A DNA stretch of 64,000 bases from Paenibacillus abyssi (GTDB taxonomy: Bacteria; Bacillota; Bacilli; Paenibacillales; Paenibacillaceae): positions 62,001 through 126,000 of the forward strand of contig NZ_BMGR01000001.1 in assembly GCF_014640295.1 (NCBI RefSeq), given 5' to 3'. Below the pieces are notes generated by a model. It was not told the origin of the DNA. It saw only the letters and a list, made by a program, of their open reading frames with translations, and did no database searches. This document shows positions 7,853 through 16,713 of the stretch, one piece after another. How positions within the stretch are numbered: the first letter of the stretch is position 1; every line of letters begins with the position of its first letter. The translations under genes were made by a program, and so were the position numbers.

Positions 7853-8953
7853 ATGGCGATTATGATAATCACACCGAAGAAGATGTTATTATTTTTTCTG
7901 TTCATTATCATTTCATTCATGATGGTACATTACTATTACTCTGAGCGCAGTATATCGTATTATATTTATGATTTTATGCTGGTCTTACTCATATCCATCA
8001 TTGTGTATATACTCCTGAGAAGCATGAACCGATTTTCCAATGCATTATCTGAAAAAGATTCGTTTTTACAGGTGATTTTGGAGAGCATGAGGGAAGGGGT
8101 TATTGTTTGTGACACAAAAGGAAATATAACTTTTGTTAACGAGCCTTTTATCAAAAGATGGAATATGGACAACTTGCAATATCCGATCCCATTTGATCAA
8201 TGGGATCAAACCTGGGAGCTGTGCAATCTTGAAGGGATAAAGCTGGCGAAAGAAGAGTTCCCGCTGGCACAAGCTCTAAACGGCAAGGAAGTTACGAATT
8301 TGGAGCTTATGTTCAAAGATAACAATAAAGTTCCTAAATATTTTTTGGTAAATGGCAGGCGCTTATATGAAAAGTCAGGAGAACTGCTGGGCGCGGTCAT
8401 CGTTATCAACGATATAACGGAACTAAAGCAAGCAGAGCTGACTATTAGATATATGGCTTTCCACGATTCTTTGACGGGTTTGCCAAATCGCGATTTATTC
8501 AGTAAAAACCTGATCGAAAAAATAAAGCTCGCAAGTCAAAACAATGAAGAGTTCTCTATCATGTTTTTAGACTTGGATGGATACAAGAAAGTTAATGATA
8601 CGCTGGGACATGAGGTTGGAGATTATCTATTGAAGCAGGTGGCAACCAGGCTGAGCAGCTGCATTCGTCCTCAAGATCTCGTCGCCCGCCATGGAGGGGA
8701 TGAGTTTCTCATTATGCTTGAGAATATTTCTGATGATGAGACGAACCGAATCGCGGAGTTGATATTACGCTCGATTGGTTTTCCATATATGTTGGGTGGA
8801 CATGAAATCGAAGTCTCCGCAAGCATTGGCATCAGCAGGTTTCCCCGCCATGGGATGAATGCCGATTCGCTTATCAAATCTGCGGATAAGGCGATGTACC
8901 GTTCAAAAGAGAGCGGAAAAAACATGTATACGTACTCCACAGATGAAATGTAA
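7853..8953 (+). CDS. Membrane PAS-GGDEF diguanylate cyclase
   Basis: 366 aa. Two N-terminal TM helices (~9-28 and ~38-56) have only a short outside loop, then a PAS domain (~66-190, with MREGVIVCDTKGNITFVNE) and a GGDEF domain (~198-362). GGDEF is intact (281-285) and an RPQD inhibitory I-site lies exactly five residues before it (272-275), so product feedback is expected. There is no EAL domain. It lies behind a terminator and so is probably a separate unit from the upstream GGDEF-EAL gene. ATGs at 7853 and 7862 are both possible starts. Confidence 0.9.
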   Translation: MAIMIITPKKMLLFFLFIIISFMMVHYYYSERSISYYIYDFMLVLLISIIVYILLRSMNRFSNALSEKDSFLQVILESMREGVIVCDTKGNITFVNEPFIKRWNMDNLQYPIPFDQWDQTWELCNLEGIKLAKEEFPLAQALNGKEVTNLELMFKDNNKVPKYFLVNGRRLYEKSGELLGAVIVINDITELKQAELTIRYMAFHDSLTGLPNRDLFSKNLIEKIKLASQNNEEFSIMFLDLDGYKKVNDTLGHEVGDYLLKQVATRLSSCIRPQDLVARHGGDEFLIMLENISDDETNRIAELILRSIGFPYMLGGHEIEVSASIGISRFPRHGMNADSLIKSADKAMYRSKESGKNMYTYSTDEM

Positions 8954-8999
8954 CAGATATGCTTAAGCCGCTTAAGGCGGGAGGTTCTTGCAAACAAAG

Positions 9000-9031
9000 A
9001 AATGGATGGCCCGTATAGGAGCCATCCATTT
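9000..9031. terminator. Shared hairpin between convergent genes
   Basis: AAATGGATGGC / GCCATCCATTT forms a perfect 11-bp stem between the PAS-GGDEF gene (+) and the DUF2627 gene (-). T-runs are short on both sides, so strength is uncertain, but the position fits a bidirectional terminator. Confidence 0.65.
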
Positions 9032-9047
9032 ATTGTCGAACCCGATG

Positions 9048-9332
9048 TTATGAACCGGGACGCGGGCGTTTTTTTCGAAACCTGGGCTGCAAGTAATTCC
9101 GTTTGCGGTCACGGAAGAAGATCCAGCCGCCAATAAAACCTACGCCTGCCATAAACAACACAGAACCTAGTATAAATCTTCCCCATTCAAAATCAGGCGT
9201 AATCTCATCATTTCCGAAACCAGAGAAAAAATTAAATAAGGCATTTTTGACTTCCAAAAAACCATAAGTAGCTGCAAGCCCTGGAATGACAAGCAGCAAA
9301 ATGGCAATAAAGCGTGAAATCAAAATTTTCAT
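9048..9332 (-). CDS. yqzF: DUF2627 family membrane protein (YqzF-like)
   Basis: 94 aa. The start is taken as the ATG at 9332 because GGGAGGAAAG precedes it at good distance; an upstream in-frame start would lack a ribosome site. Two TM helices (~4-24 and ~52-73) are followed by a basic tail beginning RDRKRN. The pattern ISRFIAILLLVIPGLAATYG and GFIGGWIFFRDRKRN matches DUF2627 as I recall B. subtilis YqzF, which is also a neighbour of the bkd genes. Function is unknown. It is divergent from lpdV. Confidence 0.75.
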   Translation of the reverse strand: MKILISRFIAILLLVIPGLAATYGFLEVKNALFNFFSGFGNDEITPDFEWGRFILGSVLFMAGVGFIGGWIFFRDRKRNYLQPRFRKKRPRPGS

Positions 9333-9494
9333 TCGAGCTTTCCTCCCTAACCGCGACTGGAGCTTCAATTGACACTATCATACCTTTTTCTGCATATCCT
9401 GTCCATTTTACATGTGCTGAGGATGTTTTTTTCCGCCGCAAAAACAGTTACAATAGAAAGGGATTCCAAAGCGATTCCAGATGGAGGGTATCGA

Positions 9495-10928
9495 ATGACG
9501 ATTGAAGTGGATGTAGCCATTTTAGGTGGCGGACCTGGTGGTTATACGGCAGCGATAAGAGCTGCGCAGCTAGGCAAGAAAGTTGTAATAATTGAAGCGG
9601 ACAAGCTGGGTGGAACCTGCTTGCATAAGGGATGTATTCCAAGTAAAGCACTGCTGCGCAGTGCGGAAATTTATCATACAGTTCAGGATGCGGAAAGCTA
9701 CGGAGTTGTACTTCCGAAGGAACAGATTTCACTTCGGTTCGACCTTGTCCAGGAGTGCAAGCGTAAATCAGTGGAACAGCTGCATCGGGGCTTGCAATAT
9801 TTAATGCGCAAACACAACATCGAAATCATACATGGTAAAGGCCGTGTAATCGGTCCATCCATTTTTTCGCCACGCAGCGGCGCAGTTGCTGTAGAGCTGC
9901 CGGATGGAGAAATGGAAACGGTCGTGTCCACGAATTTGATAATCGCGACGGGTTCCAGGCCGCGTTCACTGCCAGGGTTAGAGCCGGACGGTGTTCATAT
10001 TTTGACAAGTGATGATGCGCTTGAGCTGGCAGAGCTTCCAGCTTCACTTCTCATCATTGGGGGCGGTGTCATTGGCGTTGAATGGGCATCGATGATGAAT
10101 GATTTTGGTGTGGAAGTGACATTAGTTGAAGCTGCATCAAGATTGCTGCCGGGCGAGGATGCTGAAATTTCAGCGGAATTAGAGAAGCTGCTTCGCAAGC
10201 GGGGAATACGCGTGCTGACCAATATTCAATTGGATCTGCAGTCTGTTCATGTTAGTGCGGACGATAATCAGATTCATGTGAAGGGCGAAACAAGTGAAGG
10301 GATCATCCAGTTAAGTGCAGACAAGCTCCTTGTGTCTGTCGGAAGGCAGGCGAATGCAGAGGGCATCGGCCTTGAAAATACGGATATTCAAGTCGCAAAT
10401 GGATATATCAAAATTAACGCGATGATGCAAACGACAGAGCCGCATATTTATGCGATTGGCGATGTGAATGGCGGCCTGCAGCTGGCGCATGCAGCAGCGC
10501 ATGAAGGCATTATTGCTGTGGAGCACACTTGCGGTCATCAACCGGCACCGCTTGAACATAACCGCGTTCCAAGATGTATCTATTCGAGACCGGAGATCGC
10601 TTCAATCGGCTTAACGGAGCATGAGGCGAGGAAAAAAGGGATTAAGGTAAAAGTCGGCAAAATTCCTTTTCAAGCGGTGGGCAAGGCTATCGTATTAGGG
10701 GATACCGACGGGTTTGTGAAAGTCATAGCGGATGAAGCGACCAATGATATTATCGGTGTACATATGATCGGTCCGCATGCGACGGATTTAATCTCGGAAG
10801 CTGCGCTCGCCCAGTTAGTCGATGCAACGCCATGGGAAGTCGGGAGTGTCATTCATCCACATCCGACCTTGTCCGAGGCATTGGGCGAGGCGATGCTGGC
10901 AATAGACGGAAAGGCGCTGGCTTATTGA
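9495..10928 (+). CDS. lpdV: Dihydrolipoamide dehydrogenase (E3 of branched-chain 2-oxoacid dehydrogenase)
   Basis: 477 aa from the ATG at 9495, behind GATGGAGGG; longer upstream in-frame starts have no ribosome site. The FAD motif is GGGPGGYTAA (11-20) and the redox disulfide is C42/C47 in GGTCLHKGCIPSK. A second nucleotide-binding motif (GGGVIGVEWASMM) and the C-terminal dimer motif HPHPTLSE are present. It re-oxidises the lipoyl arm of E2 using NAD+. First gene of the bkd cluster; the ptb, bcd, buk and bkdR genes that precede it in B. subtilis are not here. Confidence 0.95.
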   Translation: MTIEVDVAILGGGPGGYTAAIRAAQLGKKVVIIEADKLGGTCLHKGCIPSKALLRSAEIYHTVQDAESYGVVLPKEQISLRFDLVQECKRKSVEQLHRGLQYLMRKHNIEIIHGKGRVIGPSIFSPRSGAVAVELPDGEMETVVSTNLIIATGSRPRSLPGLEPDGVHILTSDDALELAELPASLLIIGGGVIGVEWASMMNDFGVEVTLVEAASRLLPGEDAEISAELEKLLRKRGIRVLTNIQLDLQSVHVSADDNQIHVKGETSEGIIQLSADKLLVSVGRQANAEGIGLENTDIQVANGYIKINAMMQTTEPHIYAIGDVNGGLQLAHAAAHEGIIAVEHTCGHQPAPLEHNRVPRCIYSRPEIASIGLTEHEARKKGIKVKVGKIPFQAVGKAIVLGDTDGFVKVIADEATNDIIGVHMIGPHATDLISEAALAQLVDATPWEVGSVIHPHPTLSEALGEAMLAIDGKALAY

Positions 10929-11053
10929 GTTTCTTTTTCATCCAAAAAGCGGTATAATCAATATAACCAAGTCTTAGTACCTGGTTTTAAGACTAACATT
11001 TTCATCATAAAAAAATGAGAAGTCCATTTCAAAAACGGATAGGAGGCTGCTTC

Positions 11054-12088
11054 ATGACACAGTCCGGATCGGTAAGACAAACCTTCAAGCACAATGAGCT
11101 TGGGTTGTCTGATGAACAGGCAGTCGAAATGTATGCCACCATGCTGATGGCAAGAAGCTTTGACGAGCGATGTATGCTGCTTCAGCGAGCTGGAAAAATT
11201 AACTTTCACGTATCAGGAATCGGTCAAGAGGCTGCACAGGTTGCGGCGGCATTTGCACTGGATCGAGAGAATGATTACTTCTTGCCATATTATAGAGATT
11301 ACGGTCTCGTCTTAGCGGCAGGCATGACATTGCGGGAGCTTATGCTGTCTGTTTTTGCCAAAGCCGAGGATCCGAACAGCGGCGGACGGCAAATGCCTGG
11401 CCATTTCGGTTCCAAACGGCTTCGTATTGTGACCGGTTCAAGTCCGGTTACAACACAAGTTCCCCATGCAGTTGGATTGGCGCTGGCTGCAAAGATGAAG
11501 GGGAAGCCTTTTGTAACGTTTGTTACCTTTGGGGATGGTTCGAGCAACCAGGGCGATTTCCACGAAGGCTGTAACTTTGCCGGTGTACACAAGCTGCCGG
11601 TTATTTTCATGTGTGAAAACAATCGTTACGCGATCTCAACGCCAATACATCGCCAAGTTGCCGGCCGGATTAGCGATCGTGCACTCGGTTACGGTTTCCC
11701 GGGTATCGAGGTGGACGGCAATGATGCATTGGAAGTGTACCGTGTAGTGAAGGAAGCAAGAGCGCGGGGCATGGCCGGTGAAGGGCCAACCCTGATTGAC
11801 GCGCAATTATACCGTCTGTCTCCGCATTCTACATCCGACAATGATCTGATTTACCGTACGAAGGAAGAAGTCGACGAGCATCGCAGCAAAGACGGCCTCC
11901 CTCGTTATAAACAGTATCTGATCGAATGCGGCATTTGGGACGAGGAACAAGATCAGGCCCTGCAAAAGAAACTACGTGAGATGCTGGATGATGCGACTTC
12001 CTATGGAGATAAGGCACCGTTTCCTGCTCCCGAAGATACGCTGCTGTACGTATATGGCGATCAAGACGGGAAAGGTGGGCAAGCGTAA
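11054..12088 (+). CDS. bkdAA: Branched-chain 2-oxoacid dehydrogenase E1 alpha subunit
   Basis: 344 aa. ATG at 11054 follows GATAGGAGGCTGC; the in-frame start at 11015 is rejected for lack of a ribosome site. The thiamine-diphosphate motif begins GDGSSNQGDFHEG and ends near ENNRYAIST. The phosphorylation-loop-like SPHSTSDND is present. With E1 beta it decarboxylates the 2-oxoacids of Val, Leu and Ile, giving starters for branched fatty acids. The 125-base gap after lpdV contains a TATAAT (10952 region) and a small hairpin (AGTCTTA / TAAGACT), so an internal promoter is possible. Confidence 0.95.
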   Translation: MTQSGSVRQTFKHNELGLSDEQAVEMYATMLMARSFDERCMLLQRAGKINFHVSGIGQEAAQVAAAFALDRENDYFLPYYRDYGLVLAAGMTLRELMLSVFAKAEDPNSGGRQMPGHFGSKRLRIVTGSSPVTTQVPHAVGLALAAKMKGKPFVTFVTFGDGSSNQGDFHEGCNFAGVHKLPVIFMCENNRYAISTPIHRQVAGRISDRALGYGFPGIEVDGNDALEVYRVVKEARARGMAGEGPTLIDAQLYRLSPHSTSDNDLIYRTKEEVDEHRSKDGLPRYKQYLIECGIWDEEQDQALQKKLREMLDDATSYGDKAPFPAPEDTLLYVYGDQDGKGGQA

Positions 12089-13071
12089 TGGCGGTAATGG
12101 AATATATCGATGCCATTCGATTAGCAATGAAAGAAGAAATGGCTAGAGATGAGGACGTCTTCGTGCTCGGAGAGGATGTCGGCCTGAAGGGAGGCGTTTT
12201 TACAACAACCAAGGGCCTGCAGGAGCAGTTCGGAGAAATGCGGGTGCTTGATACGCCGCTGGCTGAATCTGCAATTGCCGGTGTCGCTATCGGTGCGGCG
12301 ATGTATGGTATGAAGCCGATTGCGGAAATGCAATATTCCGACTTTATGTTCCCTGCAACGAATCAAATTATTAGTGAGGCGGCCAAAATACGTTACCGCT
12401 CCAACAATGACTGGAGCTGTCCGATTGTTATTCGTGCACCGATCGGAGGAGGTATCTTCGGCGGGTTGTACCATTCACAATGTCCGGAATCCGTATTCTT
12501 TGGAACGCCAGGTTTGAAGATTGTCGCTCCTTATTCGGCTTACGATGCGAAGGGCCTGCTCAAAGCTGCCGTTCGCGACCCGGATCCGGTATTGTTCTTT
12601 GAACATAAGAAATGTTATAAGCTTGTAACCGGCGATGTGCCCGATGATGATTATATCGTGCCGATCGGGAAGGCGAACTTGCTGCGGGAAGGCGAAGATA
12701 TAACGGTTATCAGTTACAGCTTGCCGCTGCACTACGTGATGCAAGCGGCCGCTGAGCTGGAACAAGAGGGCATCAGCGCTCATGTGCTTGATCTGCGTAC
12801 TATTCAGCCTTTGGACAAAGAAGCGATTCTTGAAGCTGTCAAAAAGACCGGTAAAGTGCTCATTGTGCATGAGGACAACAAAACGGGCGGCGTTGGAGCG
12901 GAAGTGGCGGCGATTATTGCAGAAGAGCTGCTTTATGAGCTGGATGCGCCAATCATGCGTTTGTGCGGACCGGACGTGCCGGCTATGCCGATCAATCCGC
13001 CCAGCGAGAAATTCTTTATGCTGAATAAAGAGAAAGCCAAAGAAGCGATGCGCAACTTAGCGCTTTATTAG
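12088..13071 (+). CDS. bkdAB: Branched-chain 2-oxoacid dehydrogenase E1 beta subunit
   Basis: 327 aa. Its ATG overlaps the last base of the E1 alpha TAA stop (TAATGG), indicating translational coupling and equimolar subunits. The transketolase pyrimidine-binding domain is N-terminal (GEDVGLKGGVFTTTKGL; DTPLAESAIAGVAIGAA) and the transketolase C-terminal domain follows (~190-320; VIVHEDNKTGGVGAEVAA). Confidence 0.96.
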   Translation: MAVMEYIDAIRLAMKEEMARDEDVFVLGEDVGLKGGVFTTTKGLQEQFGEMRVLDTPLAESAIAGVAIGAAMYGMKPIAEMQYSDFMFPATNQIISEAAKIRYRSNNDWSCPIVIRAPIGGGIFGGLYHSQCPESVFFGTPGLKIVAPYSAYDAKGLLKAAVRDPDPVLFFEHKKCYKLVTGDVPDDDYIVPIGKANLLREGEDITVISYSLPLHYVMQAAAELEQEGISAHVLDLRTIQPLDKEAILEAVKKTGKVLIVHEDNKTGGVGAEVAAIIAEELLYELDAPIMRLCGPDVPAMPINPPSEKFFMLNKEKAKEAMRNLALY

Positions 13072-13085
13072 GGGATGATAGAATC

Positions 13086-14411
13086 ATGAAATCGTTGACG
13101 GAAATCGTCATGCCGCAGCTGGCGGAATCGCTGGTATCGGCAACGATTGATAAATGGTTGAAGCAGCCGGGAGATGAAGTCTCGCTGTACGAGCCAATAT
13201 GTGAAATATTAACAGATAAGGTGAACGCGGAGCTTCCTTCTACCGTATCCGGGAAGCTGGTCAGGATCTTGGTGGGCAACGGGGAGACAGTTGCGGTCGG
13301 CACTCCGATCTGTTTAATTGAAACCGAAGAACAAGGTGCCGAGGATCAGCTTGGAGGCAGAGCTCCTTCCGACTTAACGGCCTCAAATGCAATTTCAGGA
13401 GAACGGGATCAAACAGGCGACCAGAGCATGCGGCACCGGTTCTCTCCGGCCGTTCAGCAGCTTGCCGCCGAACATGGGGTCGAGCTGTCTCAAGTGAACG
13501 GGACAGGTACGGGAGGAAGAATTACCCGAAAGGATGTACTGGCTTATATTACATCCGGCAAGCCATCCAGTCGCGGAGGTCCGATCAATAATCCCGCTGT
13601 CATTAACATTGATCCGAAGCTTTCCGTACGATCGACAGGCTTACACCTGGGGGAGACGCCTCGGATACCGACCATACCGACAATTGAGGTGGAGAGCCAA
13701 TCGACTGCAGGGAGAGGCGAATATTTTATTGATGTTACGCCAATCCGCAATACCATTGCTCGAAATATGCGCCAAAGCGTTACCGAAATTCCGCACGCTT
13801 GGACGATGATTGAAGTTGATGTTACGAATATTGTTGTGCTTCGCAACAAGCTCAAGGATGAATTCCTCAAACGGGAAGGCGTTAATCTTACTTACCTCGC
13901 CTTTTTGATGAAAGCTGTTGTCAGCGCGATAAAGGACTTCCCGATTATGAATTCCGTTTGGGCGGTTGATAAGATTATCGTAAAGCGGGATATCAATATT
14001 TCGTTGGCAGTTGGAACCGAGGATTCCGTTCTGACGCCTGTAATCAAAAATGCCGACCAGAAAAATATCGCCGGCCTTGCCAGAGAGATCGATGATCTCG
14101 CGCGTAAGACCCGAGATGGAAAACTGACGCTTAGCGATATGCAGGGAGGAACCTTCACGGTGAACAACACCGGATCATTCGGCTCCATCTTGTCCTATCC
14201 GATTATCAACTATCCGCAAGCGGCTATCGTAACCTTTGAATCGATTGTTAAGCGCCCGGTTGTCATCAACGATATGATTGCAGTACGTTCGATGGCGAAC
14301 ATCTGTTTATCGCTTGATCACCGGATATTGGACGGCGTGATCTGCGGCCGGTTCCTGCAGCGCGTGAAGGAGAATTTGGAAAGCTACAATTTGGAGACAA
14401 AATTGTACTAA
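13086..14411 (+). CDS. bkdB: Branched-chain 2-oxoacid dehydrogenase E2 (lipoamide acyltransferase)
   Basis: 441 aa. The lipoyl domain (3-77) has the modified lysine K45 in ILTDKVNAE. A peripheral subunit-binding domain follows (~118-155, FSPAVQQLAAEHGVEL...GGRITRKDV) and then an acyltransferase domain (~215-440) with the active-site SLDHRILDG. One lipoyl domain only. It is the substrate of LipB-dependent lipoylation, and lipB follows 11 bases later. Confidence 0.96.
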   Translation: MKSLTEIVMPQLAESLVSATIDKWLKQPGDEVSLYEPICEILTDKVNAELPSTVSGKLVRILVGNGETVAVGTPICLIETEEQGAEDQLGGRAPSDLTASNAISGERDQTGDQSMRHRFSPAVQQLAAEHGVELSQVNGTGTGGRITRKDVLAYITSGKPSSRGGPINNPAVINIDPKLSVRSTGLHLGETPRIPTIPTIEVESQSTAGRGEYFIDVTPIRNTIARNMRQSVTEIPHAWTMIEVDVTNIVVLRNKLKDEFLKREGVNLTYLAFLMKAVVSAIKDFPIMNSVWAVDKIIVKRDINISLAVGTEDSVLTPVIKNADQKNIAGLAREIDDLARKTRDGKLTLSDMQGGTFTVNNTGSFGSILSYPIINYPQAAIVTFESIVKRPVVINDMIAVRSMANICLSLDHRILDGVICGRFLQRVKENLESYNLETKLY

Positions 14412-14422
14412 TCGAGGTAACT

Positions 14423-15124
14423 ATGAGCGATATAATGAATAAGCTGGATGCCCGGTTCATTCCGATGATCGGTTATGCTGAGGGCTGGGATCTGCAAAAA
14501 TCGTATGTAAAACAAATCGATATGGAGGAGCGCAGTGACACACTGCTGCTCCTTCAGCATCCTCCGACCTATACGATCGGTTCACAGCGCAATCCGGAGC
14601 ATTTGCTGCTTAATGAGACGGAGTTGAAGGAACAGGGGATTGATCTGTTCGAGATTGACCGCGGCGGCGATATCACATATCACGGACCGGGTCAGCTTGT
14701 CGGCTATCCGTTGATTTATTTGGATGCTGCGGGACTCGATCTGCATGGTTATTTGCGCAAGCTGGAGCAAGTTATCATCGATTGGCTGGCCGATTACGGG
14801 ATCATAGGCGGGCGGAAATCAGAATATACTGGCGTGTGGGTCGGAGATCTGAAAATTGCCGCGATCGGAGTCAAATTCAATAAATGCCGGCGCAGGCGCG
14901 GTTTTGTTACGAATCATGGATTTGCGTTGAATCTGAAGGCAGGCATTGCTTCGGAAGGGTTTACCGGCATCATACCTTGCGGTATCGATACGTATGGCGT
15001 CACCTCCTTTGCCGATCTGACGGGGCAGGAGATGACGCTTCATCAAGCGGCGTCAGAATTGCTCCCGCATTTCTGCAGGACATTCGGATACCCGCTCACG
15101 CCTTTAGTAGAAGATCATACCTAA
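14423..15124 (+). CDS. lipB: Octanoyltransferase LipB
   Basis: 233 aa. It transfers octanoyl from ACP to lipoyl domains, the first step of lipoic-acid attachment. Family motifs: RGGDITYHGPGQ (80-91), catalytic K144 in GDLKIAAIGV and C186 in IIPCGIDTYG. Between GVKF and the FVTNHGFALN stretch there is a small basic insertion (NKCRRRRG, ~153-160) that I do not recall in other LipB. B. subtilis itself uses LipM/LipL instead of LipB, so lipB directly behind the bkd genes is a lineage feature. The last 21 bases overlap the opposite-strand Prli42-like gene. Confidence 0.92.
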   Translation: MSDIMNKLDARFIPMIGYAEGWDLQKSYVKQIDMEERSDTLLLLQHPPTYTIGSQRNPEHLLLNETELKEQGIDLFEIDRGGDITYHGPGQLVGYPLIYLDAAGLDLHGYLRKLEQVIIDWLADYGIIGGRKSEYTGVWVGDLKIAAIGVKFNKCRRRRGFVTNHGFALNLKAGIASEGFTGIIPCGIDTYGVTSFADLTGQEMTLHQAASELLPHFCRTFGYPLTPLVEDHT

Positions 15125-15202
15125 TCCCATGACCAAGGTTGATAACAGCATGGATGCAATGATCAGGTAGACCACTACTTTCACCCATTTGTTGTTTTGC
15201 AT
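15104..15202 (-). CDS. prli42: Prli42-like stressosome-associated miniprotein
   Basis: 32 aa: ATG at 15202, TAA at 15104, with AGAGGAGACC as ribosome site. The protein begins MQNNKWVKVVVYLIIASM and is one TM helix with a basic, polar N-terminus and a Gly/Met-rich end (LLSTLVMGLGMIFY). This is the pattern of Prli42, the membrane miniprotein that anchors the stressosome in Listeria and is widely annotated in Bacillales. It overlaps the end of lipB tail to tail and is divergent from the peptidase gene. The call rests on length, topology and remembered consensus. Confidence 0.75.
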   Translation of the reverse strand: MQNNKWVKVVVYLIIASMLLSTLVMGLGMIFY

Positions 15203-15277
15203 GATTGCGGTCTCCTCTCGGTTAAAATAGAAACAATAATCCTATTGTATACGATTTACATGGATGGAGGAAAGTCA

Positions 15278-16405
15278 ATGGTTGTAGATAAACGATTGGT
15301 TGAAGAGTTTATGGAGCTGGTACGGGTCGATAGCGAAACACAGCATGAGCAGGAAATCAGCAAAGTGTTAAAAGAAAAGTTCAGCTCGCTTGGATTGCAG
15401 GTAACCGAGGACGACACCGCAGCGGTAACCGGACATGGCGCCGGCAACCTGTTTGCCAAGCTGGAGGCTAGCGGCGCAGAAGGGGCTCCAACGCTGTTTT
15501 TCACTTCACACATGGACACTGTAACGCCAGGTAAGGGGATTAAACCGCAGCTTGACGATGACGGCTACATACGGAGCGATGGCACTACGATTCTCGGCAG
15601 CGATGACAAGGCTGGAATTGCAGCTATGCTTGAAGCGATTCGTGTGCTGAAGGAGCAGAAGATTCCGCACGGACCTGTACAATTCGTCATCACAGTCGGG
15701 GAAGAAGCGGGATTATACGGCGCGCGTGCGATGGACCCTTCGCGCTTGGAGGCGAAGTTCGGTTATGCGCTGGATTCAAACGGAAAAATTGGCGATATTG
15801 CAGTCGCTGCTCCCACCCAAGCCAAAATTACGATGAAGGTGATCGGGAAGTCGGCGCATGCGGGCGTTAATCCGGAGGATGGGATCAGTGCCATTCAAGT
15901 AGCGGCTAAGGCGATCTCCCGAATGTCCTTAGGGCGGATCGACGAGGAAACGACTGCGAATATCGGACGTTTTGAAGGCGGCGGCGCAACGAATATCGTG
16001 TGCGATCAGGTAAGGCTTGACGCAGAGGCGCGCAGCATCGTACAGGAAAAGCTGGATAAACAGGTTAGATCGATGCGCGAGGCGCTGGAGAGCGCGGCAG
16101 TTGATTTTGGCGCGAAGGCGGAATTCGAAAGCGAGATTATCTATCCGGCGTTTAATTATTCGGATGGCGACCCGGTCGTTGAGCTGGCGAAAAAAGCGAT
16201 TACGGCAATTGGATGCACGCCGCGCACATTCCATTCGGGCGGCGGCAGCGATGCCAATATCTTTAATGGTTATGGCATTCCGACAGTCAATCTGGCAGTT
16301 GGTTATGAGCATATTCATACGACTAAGGAACAGATTAAAGTAGAGGATTTAGTGAAGACGACGCGTCTGGTCGTGGAGCTTATATCCGAGGCGTCACGTT
16401 CGTAA
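15278..16405 (+). CDS. yqjE: M20 family tripeptidase-like metallopeptidase (PepT-like, YqjE)
   Basis: 375 aa from the ATG at 15278 behind GATGGAGGAAAG. Metal-ligand motifs: SHMDTVTPGKG, SDDKAGIAAMLE, the catalytic GEEAGLYGAR, and HSGGGSDANIFN. A dimerisation domain occupies ~180-290. Predicted to be a cytoplasmic zinc di- or tripeptidase. B. subtilis has yqjE in the same neighbourhood. The exact substrate is not known. Confidence 0.88.
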   Translation: MVVDKRLVEEFMELVRVDSETQHEQEISKVLKEKFSSLGLQVTEDDTAAVTGHGAGNLFAKLEASGAEGAPTLFFTSHMDTVTPGKGIKPQLDDDGYIRSDGTTILGSDDKAGIAAMLEAIRVLKEQKIPHGPVQFVITVGEEAGLYGARAMDPSRLEAKFGYALDSNGKIGDIAVAAPTQAKITMKVIGKSAHAGVNPEDGISAIQVAAKAISRMSLGRIDEETTANIGRFEGGGATNIVCDQVRLDAEARSIVQEKLDKQVRSMREALESAAVDFGAKAEFESEIIYPAFNYSDGDPVVELAKKAITAIGCTPRTFHSGGGSDANIFNGYGIPTVNLAVGYEHIHTTKEQIKVEDLVKTTRLVVELISEASRS

Positions 16406-16429
16406 CAGGTTGAAAGATTCGGCGTATGA

Positions 16430-16463
16430 AGGCCAAACGCAGCGGCTGCGTTTGGCCTTTTTA
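16430..16463 (+). terminator. Terminator after the PepT-like gene
   Basis: AGGCCAAACGCAG / CTGCGTTTGGCCT closes a strong hairpin followed by TTTT. It lies just beyond the end of the opposite-strand mciZ gene, and may terminate that gene as well. Confidence 0.9.
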
Positions 16464-16466
16464 GTT

Positions 16467-16604
16467 TTATGTGGTTTTCTTCTTTAAATAATCGCTTAAT
16501 GTCGCTTGTTTCTGACCTGAATTCGCAAGTTTTCGAAGGGTATGCCGAATCTCCCATGCTTTTCCAGTCAAGCGGAGCTGGTTCTCATTCATATCTCTTC
16601 TCAT
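16467..16604 (-). CDS. mciZ: MciZ-like Z-ring inhibitor peptide
   Basis: 45 aa: ATG at 16604, TAA at 16467, with AAGGGGGAA nine bases before the start. Residues 14-20 are GKAWEIR, the most conserved stretch of MciZ as I recall it (B. subtilis 40 aa), followed by a basic helix (HTLRKLANSG) and a C-terminal SDYLKKK that resembles KDWISK. MciZ binds FtsZ in the mother cell and stops Z-ring assembly after commitment to sporulation. In B. subtilis it also lies next to nudF. A sigma-E promoter is expected; only a weak candidate is visible upstream. Confidence 0.82.
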   Translation of the reverse strand: MRRDMNENQLRLTGKAWEIRHTLRKLANSGQKQATLSDYLKKKTT

Positions 16605-16713
16605 CGTCCATTTCCCCCTTCAAAACTGTTATAATCATAGCTATGCAGCCCAAGGACAAGTTATCCCTTACTGACACAAAAAAGTTATAGTCTAAAGGAG
16701 AGAACTAAAATTA

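Noticed and set aside
9369-9494. N-terminal extension of LpdV
   Set aside because: The in-frame extension has no ribosome site and runs into the divergent promoter region; the ATG at 9495 starts at the FAD-binding strand as in the family.
10971-10998. Hairpin between lpdV and bkdAA as a terminator
   Set aside because: Short 7-bp stem with no T-run; operon continuity is more likely.
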